Of a DNA stretch of 5,984 nt, positions 1 through 4,604 are shown in pieces. Every line of letters begins with the position of its first letter. Within the stretch, counting starts at the first letter, position 1. The position numbers and the translations under genes were made by a program. The notes beneath the pieces were generated by a model. That model was not told where the DNA came from. It worked only from the letters and a program-made list of their open reading frames with translations, and did not search any database. This DNA is from JBCDBH01 sp039184055 (GTDB lineage Bacteria; Acidobacteriota; Thermoanaerobaculia; Multivoradales; J023): contig JBCDBH010000369.1 of assembly GCA_039184055.1 (NCBI GenBank), positions 1 through 5,984 of the forward strand, written 5' to 3'.

Positions 1-741
1 CGCTTCGCCTGCTACAACTTCTCCCAGGCGGGAATGAGTTGCGGCGACATCAGCGTCGAGGCGATGGCCGTGCCGGTGCTACCGCTCGACGGATGGACCG
101 ACGAGTCCTACCCGTTCGGCAATGAAGCGCCCGGCAGCTGGCTCCTGTCGGCCGACGCTCGCTCGGCGGAGCAGCTCAACCGCAACGATGCGTCGGTGTT
201 CTACAGTGATTTCCAGGTGGCGAGCGACGTCGTCGTCGCCGAGCTGTTCAGCGTCGACAACTCGGACGACGACTACATGGGATTCGTGCTCGGCTTCGAT
301 CCCGGCGAAACCCAGGATCCCCAAGCCGAATACCTGGTCATCGACTGGAAGAAGACCACGCAATCCGGCCAGATCGGTGGTGAGCCCTTCACTGCCGATG
401 CGGGCTTGTCGGTCTCCCGCGTGGTCGGTCTGCCCAGCGTCGCGGAGCTCTTCGGTCATCATGACCTTGGGACGTCGCCAGCTGGCGGTGTCACCGAGCT
501 GGCCCGCGGTGCCAACCTCGGTGGCGTTGGTTGGAACGTCGCCACGCCCTATGTCTTCACGTTCGAAGTGACCCCGGCATCGCTCCGGGTCTGGGTCGAG
601 GACACCACCCGCGACGACGGGCCGCGTCTCGAGATCGATCTGGTTGGCGACTTCAGTGCCACGGCCGGGCGTTTCGGCTGCTTCAGCAACTCGCAGCCAC
701 GGGTCACCTGCGGCAACGTCACACGTCAGCCACTCGACTGA
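1..741 (+). CDS. Secreted thrombospondin-C-like repeat protein (3' part)
   Basis: The frame is open from the first base, so the start lies left of the window; the ATG at 34 is internal. The visible part is 246 residues. Residues about 31-240 resemble the lectin-like C-terminal domain of thrombospondins: an acidic DDDYMGFVLGF segment (about 89-99), the strand YLVIDWKKT, a VGWN segment, FTFEV...LRVWVED and the closing RFGCFSNSQ (224-232). The first residues in the window, RFACYNFSQ (1-9), match this closing motif, so a second copy of the domain ends at the left edge with a spacing of 223 residues. The family fold is a beta-sandwich that binds calcium and matrix ligands in animals; in bacteria such domains occur in large secreted or surface proteins. 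No sorting signal or membrane segment follows the last domain, and the protein ends a few residues after it. Ligand and role are unknown. The domain assignment is by motif recall and is fairly good. Confidence 0.8.
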   Translation, partial: RFACYNFSQAGMSCGDISVEAMAVPVLPLDGWTDESYPFGNEAPGSWLLSADARSAEQLNRNDASVFYSDFQVASDVVVAELFSVDNSDDDYMGFVLGFDPGETQDPQAEYLVIDWKKTTQSGQIGGEPFTADAGLSVSRVVGLPSVAELFGHHDLGTSPAGGVTELARGANLGGVGWNVATPYVFTFEVTPASLRVWVEDTTRDDGPRLEIDLVGDFSATAGRFGCFSNSQPRVTCGNVTRQPLD

Positions 742-798
742 CGTTTCCATCGGTCCATGAGCCGGGCGGTACTGGGTACCGCTCGTCGTGAAGAGAGG

Positions 799-828
799 AA
801 AGGGCGCCGGGTGACCGGCGCCCTTTTT
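799..828 (+). terminator. Intrinsic terminator of the thrombospondin-like gene
   Basis: A perfect inverted repeat, GGGCGCCGG (802-810), loop GTGA (811-814), CCGGCGCCC (815-823), runs directly into TTTTT (824-828). The flanking AAA (799-801) can extend the stem to 12 base pairs with the first Ts. It lies 57 bases after the stop at 741 and fits a rho-independent terminator reading rightward. It isolates the upstream gene from the nuclease gene. Confidence 0.93.
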
Positions 829-903
829 CGTCGCTCGAAGGTGTGCGATCTGGAGGTTCTTTGGCCCGACTGTCCGATTAAGAAGGTACCTGTCGTCTTC
901 AGT

Positions 904-917
904 AGGTGGAATCACCT
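904..917. promoter_or_regulatory. Small inverted repeat in the nuclease leader
   Basis: AGGTG (904-908), a GAAT spacer, then CACCT (913-917) form a 5-base-pair inverted repeat ending 4 bases before the GGAGG ribosome binding site of the nuclease gene. It could be a weak leader hairpin or a half-site pair for a repressor. It is short enough to be chance. No convincing -35/-10 pair was found between 742 and 931. Confidence 0.2.
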
Positions 918-921
918 GACC

Positions 922-926
922 GGAGG
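922..926 (+). promoter_or_regulatory. Ribosome binding site of the nuclease gene
   Basis: GGAGG at 922-926 sits 5 bases before the ATG at 932. It fixes this ATG as the start, which also gives the usual family N-terminus (a short lead followed by HDQLFK). Confidence 0.85.
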
Positions 927-931
927 ACGCC

Positions 932-1834
932 ATGGCCAACGGCCACGACCAGCTCTTCAAGACTCTGCTGACGAGCTACCCAGCTGATTTTCTCAGCCTC
1001 GTTCATCCCGACCTGCTGACTCGAGTCGATCCGAAACGGATTCGCTTCGAGAGCATCGAGCTCTACCTCGATACCGTGCCCGGTGCGGGTCGACCACGTC
1101 GACCGGATCTCGTTGCCGAGCTCTACACGCGCGACAACACGCAACGGCCAGTCGGTTGCTTGCACGTCGAGATCGAGAATCGATTTCGTCAACGCACCCG
1201 TTCTCGCTTAGCGGCCTACAACCAGCTGATCAGCCTGCGCTATGGCGTACCGGTCGCGACGGTGGGTCTCTTTCTGCGCGGCGGCCCGGCGGGTATCGAG
1301 ATCGCGATGCATCAAGAACAGCTCTTCGGAGAGATCCTCGCGCGGATCGTCTACCGAACCCTCGGCCTGAGCGCGGCCGAAGCGGTCAACTACCTCGACC
1401 GATCCGAGCCTCTGGCCTGGGCTCTCGCGGCCCTGATGCGGCCCCCGCCTGGCATGAACCGACTGGAACATCGCATCGCGTGCCTGGCCCGGGTGGCGAA
1501 CAATCCGGACCATGACCCGCGCAAAGCGCATCTCATCGACTGTGTCGACGCCTACCTACCGGTGGCGGTCGACGAGCGAGATGCCTATGAGAAACTCTTA
1601 CAAGACATCGAGGAGGTACGAGAATTGACACTCACTTGGTCAGAGTCGTTTCGCGAAGAAGGCCGCATCGCTGGCAAACGGGAGACGTTGCTCCATCAAG
1701 TCGAGCGACGCCTCGGTGACGTGACTACCCACACGAAACGACGTGTCGAGTCGATCGAGGACTCGAGCGAGCTCGATCGCATGCTCGACGCGTTCCTGGA
1801 CGGTGCGTCGCTCGACGAGCTGGGCCTCATCTAG
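932..1834 (+). CDS. Rpn/YhgA-like PD-(D/E)XK nuclease with DUF4351 tail
   Basis: This 300-residue protein belongs to the Rpn/YhgA-like group of PD-(D/E)XK nucleases, often annotated as putative transposases. E. coli Rpn proteins are DNA endonucleases that promote RecA-independent recombination, and some act in phage defence. The start MANGHDQLFKTLL carries the family's HDxLFK motif (residues 5-10). The nuclease core shows RPDLVAEL (catalytic Asp59) and HVEIEN (Glu80, Glu82), followed by the conserved segment RLAAYNQLISLRYGVPV. Glu82 stands where family members usually have Gln or Lys. After a helical linker, residues about 249-298 (KRETLLHQVERRLG to the end) match DUF4351. No inverted repeats or target duplication flank it, so it looks like a stand-alone gene rather than an insertion element. 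It has its own GGAGG site and is separated from the upstream gene by a terminator. A strong internal Shine-Dalgarno at 1611-1617 may drive a separate C-terminal product. Family assignment is strong; the biological role is inferred. Confidence 0.88.
   Translation: MANGHDQLFKTLLTSYPADFLSLVHPDLLTRVDPKRIRFESIELYLDTVPGAGRPRRPDLVAELYTRDNTQRPVGCLHVEIENRFRQRTRSRLAAYNQLISLRYGVPVATVGLFLRGGPAGIEIAMHQEQLFGEILARIVYRTLGLSAAEAVNYLDRSEPLAWALAALMRPPPGMNRLEHRIACLARVANNPDHDPRKAHLIDCVDAYLPVAVDERDAYEKLLQDIEEVRELTLTWSESFREEGRIAGKRETLLHQVERRLGDVTTHTKRRVESIEDSSELDRMLDAFLDGASLDELGLI
1611..1617 (+). promoter_or_regulatory. Internal Shine-Dalgarno within the nuclease gene
   Basis: AGGAGGT at 1611-1617 is a full anti-Shine-Dalgarno match inside the coding region. 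It is 7 bases upstream of a TTG codon at 1625 that is in the nuclease frame. It is stronger than the gene's own start site. It encodes Glu-Glu-Val, so it could arise by chance from coding constraints; its position at the domain boundary makes a functional role plausible. Confidence 0.45.
1625..1834 (+). CDS. Possible intragenic C-terminal small protein (Rpn antitoxin-like)
   Basis: This is a putative 69-residue product in the same frame as the nuclease, starting at the TTG of codon 232 and beginning MTLTWSESFREEG. It would contain only the C-terminal helical region and DUF4351, without the catalytic Asp59/Glu80 core. E. coli Rpn genes are known to encode such C-terminal small proteins from internal starts, and these bind and inhibit the full-length nuclease. 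The supporting evidence here is the AGGAGGT site with 7-base spacing and the fit to the domain boundary. TTG is a weak start, and expression cannot be judged from sequence. A second in-frame TTG at 1688 has a GGGAG only 3 bases upstream and is less likely. Confidence 0.33.
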   Translation: MTLTWSESFREEGRIAGKRETLLHQVERRLGDVTTHTKRRVESIEDSSELDRMLDAFLDGASLDELGLI

Positions 1835-1837
1835 GCC

Positions 1838-2584
1838 TCACTCCTTCGACGGCACGCTCACGCCACCGCAGCCATCCGGGTTGTACGCCGCCGACCACAC
1901 CAAACCTTCTCCCGCGTTGCAGGTGTACTGCTCGCCACGACGGCCGAATTGATAGGGGCCGTCGAAGGTGGGGCAGGCGCAGATGGCTTGGTTGTCGGCG
2001 TTGCCACGGGTGCAGGGGGCGGTCATGCAGCCGGCGTAGACACCGGCCTGGTCGCCGGAGCAGTCGGTGCAGCCGATGTTGAAGTCACCGACCGTTTGAA
2101 AGCTGAAGGTGGAGATGACTTGGGCGTCGGGGTTGAACTTGTTGGCGGCGATGTAGTCGCATACCGGGGCGCTGTCGGGCTCGGTGCACAGGGATCCGTC
2201 GTGACCACAGGCGGCGATGGTTTCGACGTAGATACAGGTGTTGAGGATGGCGTTGATGTCGACGTAGTAGGGCTCGTCGGCGCTGGCTTGAAAGACCTCG
2301 CATTGGCAGTGAGCGGTGCTGCCGTCTTCGTCGAGCTTGCAGGGGGCACCCTTGGCGCCGGCGTAGTAGCAGAGCGCATAGGTGCCTTGGGTGCAGGCGA
2401 GGAAGTTGGTGCTGGCGGTGATGACGTCGGCGGCGGCGGGGCCGTAGACGGTGGTCGGAAAGACGTTTTTGACGTAGGGCAGGTCGGCGCAGGCCAGATC
2501 GCTGTCGGCGAGCGTGACACCGGCGGTGGCGAGCAAGAGGACGGACGAGACGAGCACGACGGACAAGGCAAAGGCGGTTTTCAT
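1838..2584 (-). CDS. Exported cysteine-rich protein of unknown function
   Basis: I do not recognise a named family. The 248-residue product starts MKTAFALSVVLVSSVLLL, a clear signal peptide with likely cleavage after Ala26 (VTLA-DSD). The mature part is acidic and contains 18 cysteines (32, 64, 72, 82, 93, 95, 117, 126, 133, 142, 172, 175, 186, 191, 202, 204, 222, 239), an even number that suits disulfide pairing outside the cytoplasm. A module APC-x10-C-x-C occurs twice (Cys82-Cys95 and Cys191-Cys204), each preceded and followed by further cysteines, so the protein probably arose by duplication. The ATG at 2584 is chosen because GGAGA (2592-2596) sits 7 bases upstream and the signal peptide begins there; a longer reading to 2740 would lie inside the HupE gene. 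It follows the HupE-like gene by 71 bases on the same strand and may be the last gene of that operon. There is no lipobox. Confidence 0.8.
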   Translation of the reverse strand: MKTAFALSVVLVSSVLLLATAGVTLADSDLACADLPYVKNVFPTTVYGPAAADVITASTNFLACTQGTYALCYYAGAKGAPCKLDEDGSTAHCQCEVFQASADEPYYVDINAILNTCIYVETIAACGHDGSLCTEPDSAPVCDYIAANKFNPDAQVISTFSFQTVGDFNIGCTDCSGDQAGVYAGCMTAPCTRGNADNQAICACPTFDGPYQFGRRGEQYTCNAGEGLVWSAAYNPDGCGGVSVPSKE

Positions 2585-2633
2585 AGCTGGATCTCCGTGG
2601 GTTGGACTGATTCTGTCAAAAGAGGGTTGTAAG

Positions 2634-2653
2634 CGGGTCGCACAGGCGACCGG
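2634..2653 (-). other. Hairpin just after the HupE-like gene
   Basis: On the minus strand GGTCGC (2651-2636 region, outer arm 2651-2646), loop CTGT, GCGACC (2641-2636) form a perfect 6-base-pair hairpin starting 4 bases after the HupE stop codon. The nearest T run (TTTT, 2621-2618) lies about 14 bases further on, so this is not a canonical terminator. It may be a weak attenuator or an mRNA 3'-end stabiliser between the HupE and cysteine-rich genes. Confidence 0.35.
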
Positions 2654-2655
2654 CG

Positions 2656-3645
2656 CTACACGACGAGTCCGACGACGCGCTCGATCGCCCAGAAGACGGC
2701 CATGGCGCCGATGCCATAAGCGGGTACGGCAACCGACCACCGTGGCCAGACGACGGGTAGACGCATCGCGGCAGCGGTGACGAGCAGGACGGCCCCGACG
2801 AAAAGCAGCTGGCCGAGCTCGATACCGAGGTTGAAGGCGAAGAGGGCGAGAGGGATTTCACCGCTCGGCAGACCGATCTCGCTCAACGCCCCGGCGAAGC
2901 CGAGGCCATGGAGGAGACCGAACGCACTGGCGACGAGCCATGGGCGTCGTCGAGTGAGGGTGGTGTGCCCTCGCCACGTCAGCATCAGCTCGATGGCGAG
3001 CACGTAGATGCTGATCGCGATCGCCGCTTCGACCGGTGCCTGAGGCACGGTGACGACACCGAGTGACGCCAGACCCAGCGTGATGCTGTGACCGAGCGTG
3101 AAGGCGGTGATGGTGAAGAGCAAGGACCGTCCCCAACCGACGATCAGCACCAGCGCGAGCACGAAGAGCAGATGATCCCAGCCGACCAGAATGTGCTCGA
3201 CGCCCAGGACGCCGTAGTCGCGCAGTACATCGAGCGCGCCGGTGGCCCCGTCGATCCGATAGCTCGGCGCGTCGGCGGTGAGGACGTGACGCATCGCGCG
3301 CCCATCGAGCAGGTCGACTCGCAGCAGGACGTCGGCGCGGCTCGAGGCGATGCCTTCGACACCGACGCTCGTGCCGTTCAGACCCGTCGGACAGTCGATT
3401 TCCCAGCGTGCCCGCATCCCGGTGCCCTCGCGTTCGATCACCGGGGCGCCGACGCCGCTGCATGCGGCTGGGAGAACCGGTCGGAGCTCGCTGCCACGCA
3501 CTTTGACCGTCGGTTGCTTCCAGCTCACCGTGACTCGGGTGAGCGAGGTCTCTTCGAGCTCGAGGAGCGCCGGGGCGAATTGGTGGCCAGCGGTCGGGAT
3601 GGCTCCGAGCACGAGGACGACGAAGAGCAGCATGACCTTTCTCAT
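2656..3645 (-). CDS. HupE/UreJ-family membrane protein
   Basis: This 329-residue protein has the layout of the longer HupE/UreJ (type 2) family: signal peptide (residues 1-20), an extracytoplasmic beta-rich domain (about 21-135) with a probable disulfide Cys62-Cys85, then about six membrane segments (roughly 151-170, 174-197, 204-223, 236-256, 264-290, 303-327). Conserved polar motifs lie within the membrane part: HILVGWDHLLF (His151, Asp157, His158), TLGHSITL (His186), GLLHGLGFAG (His246) and FNLGIELGQL (Glu276). HupE/UreJ members are considered nickel or cobalt permeases, but the substrate of this long subfamily is not established. The start at 3645 overlaps the isomerase stop as ATGA, so translation is probably coupled; the upstream Shine-Dalgarno is poor, in keeping with that. 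The predicted cleavage TAG-HQF would leave His21 at the mature N-terminus. Family assignment is strong; transport substrate is unknown. Confidence 0.88.
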   Translation of the reverse strand: MRKVMLLFVVLVLGAIPTAGHQFAPALLELEETSLTRVTVSWKQPTVKVRGSELRPVLPAACSGVGAPVIEREGTGMRARWEIDCPTGLNGTSVGVEGIASSRADVLLRVDLLDGRAMRHVLTADAPSYRIDGATGALDVLRDYGVLGVEHILVGWDHLLFVLALVLIVGWGRSLLFTITAFTLGHSITLGLASLGVVTVPQAPVEAAIAISIYVLAIELMLTWRGHTTLTRRRPWLVASAFGLLHGLGFAGALSEIGLPSGEIPLALFAFNLGIELGQLLFVGAVLLVTAAAMRLPVVWPRWSVAVPAYGIGAMAVFWAIERVVGLVV

Positions 3646-4604
3646 GATCGGCTCATCGGTGGCGTCCGCGCCGGGGTGACAATGTCGAATTCCAGCCGTA
3701 GCTCTTCGAGTCGGAGGTCGAGGTAATCGTCGGCCATTTGGTGCAGCACGCGTTGCTTGACCGTTTCGTGGATGTCGCCGAGCGGTGGCACGTAGGCCTC
3801 GTGACGTTCGTGCACATAGACCAAGTGATCGCCGTAGCGTGACGGCACCGGTCCCACCCAGCCGTCAGCGGCTGGAAGGTCGATGATGGCGTTGGCGAAG
3901 TCGAGCCCGAAGCGGGTCGCCAAGCCTTGCTCGGTGAGCGTCGGTAGGCTCGCCTCGACCACCGATGGATCGGTGAGCGCCATGGCCATGTCGAAATCGA
4001 GCGCCTGCCTCTCGATCGAGGTCAAGAGCTCGGTCGCCCGTGCCTCGGTGTCGTCGTGCACGAAACCATTGACGGTGATGTGCGAGATCCGCACCCGCGC
4101 CGGCCGCCGGAAGGCCTCGTGATTGGCGGCCAGGAAGGCCTCGAGACTTTCCTGACTCGGCTCTTGGAGCAGCACCACGCTGCGGATCAGGCGGCGCGCG
4201 CTGTCGACCAGGATCCGTCGCACCACCAGATCTCCGTGGTGCAGACCCAAATCGAGCGCGTTGCGTGCCAGATCGGCCTGGCTACAGGTTCCGTGCGGGT
4301 TGGTCTCGACGAATTCGGCGATCTTGGCCAGACGACGCTGTGCCGCCGGATGCTCGTGCATGCCGAGGGTGAGGGCGTAGTGGTAGAGGATTTCGTCGTC
4401 GACCAGAGCCTCGACCAATACCTCGACATCGTCACGGGTCGGGAGTCGCCCTTTGTCTTCGGTGAAGCTCTGCAGCGCAATCGCGAGACGATGCGCCGGC
4501 ACGACGATTTGCGGTTTGTCCTCGGGGCGACCCTGGAACGCCAGGAAGAGCACGACACCGATTACCGCCATGTGTAGCGCGGGGGAGAGCAGGATCTTCT
4601 TCAT
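3642..4604 (-). CDS. Membrane-anchored parvulin-type peptidyl-prolyl isomerase
   Basis: The product is 320 residues. A hydrophobic segment at about 8-24 after MKK acts as an uncleaved anchor or signal peptide, placing the rest in the periplasm. Residues about 36-160 form a helical SurA-like region (AHRLAIAL, DDEILYHYALTLGM). Residues about 168-272 carry the parvulin (PpiC-type rotamase) domain: VRISHITVN (His175) and the family signature GWVGPVPSRYGDHLVYV (His260), the two histidines expected in the parvulin active site. Such proteins isomerise prolyl bonds or act as chaperones for exported proteins. The gene overlaps its upstream DUF3604 neighbour and its downstream HupE-like neighbour by 4 bases (ATGA) each. 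This points to one translational unit and a dedicated client within the operon, possibly the DUF3604 protein. The start at 4604 is fixed by the overlap and the charged-then-hydrophobic N-terminus; no strong ribosome binding site is visible. Confidence 0.88.
   Translation of the reverse strand: MKKILLSPALHMAVIGVVLFLAFQGRPEDKPQIVVPAHRLAIALQSFTEDKGRLPTRDDVEVLVEALVDDEILYHYALTLGMHEHPAAQRRLAKIAEFVETNPHGTCSQADLARNALDLGLHHGDLVVRRILVDSARRLIRSVVLLQEPSQESLEAFLAANHEAFRRPARVRISHITVNGFVHDDTEARATELLTSIERQALDFDMAMALTDPSVVEASLPTLTEQGLATRFGLDFANAIIDLPAADGWVGPVPSRYGDHLVYVHERHEAYVPPLGDIHETVKQRVLHQMADDYLDLRLEELRLEFDIVTPARTPPMSRS

Noticed and set aside
774..890. Two GGTACC palindromes (775-780 and 885-890) as a repeat or operator pair
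   Set aside because: Six-base matches about 110 bases apart on either side of a terminator are expected by chance.
79..960. Long minus-strand open frame opposite the thrombospondin-like gene
   Set aside because: It runs through the terminator, has no recognisable domain and mirrors the codon pattern of the plus-strand gene; typical high-GC shadow frame.
932..1834. Nuclease gene as part of an insertion sequence
   Set aside because: Although the family is often called transposase, no terminal inverted repeats or target duplications are visible on either side.
1818..1842. GGCCTCA repeat around the nuclease stop as a terminator
   Set aside because: Only a 4-base self-complementary core, no T run; mainly a direct repeat.
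2591..2619. TTGACA on the minus strand (2619-2614) as a promoter for the cysteine-rich gene
   Set aside because: At 17 bases downstream lies GGAGAT, which is the ribosome binding site and not a -10 box; no other suitable -10 is present before the start codon.
1949..2632. Plus-strand frame rich in Gly, Val and Ala opposite the cysteine-rich gene
   Set aside because: Low-complexity composition without motifs; it is the reverse-complement shadow of a gene with signal peptide, ribosome binding site and patterned cysteines.
2585..2740. N-terminal extension of the cysteine-rich protein up to 2740
   Set aside because: The added 52 residues are Arg-rich and lie inside the HupE-like coding region; the ATG at 2584 has a good ribosome binding site and starts a clear signal peptide.
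3088..3726. Plus-strand 212-residue frame opposite the HupE-like gene
   Set aside because: No ribosome binding site and no domain; antisense to a well-supported membrane protein gene.
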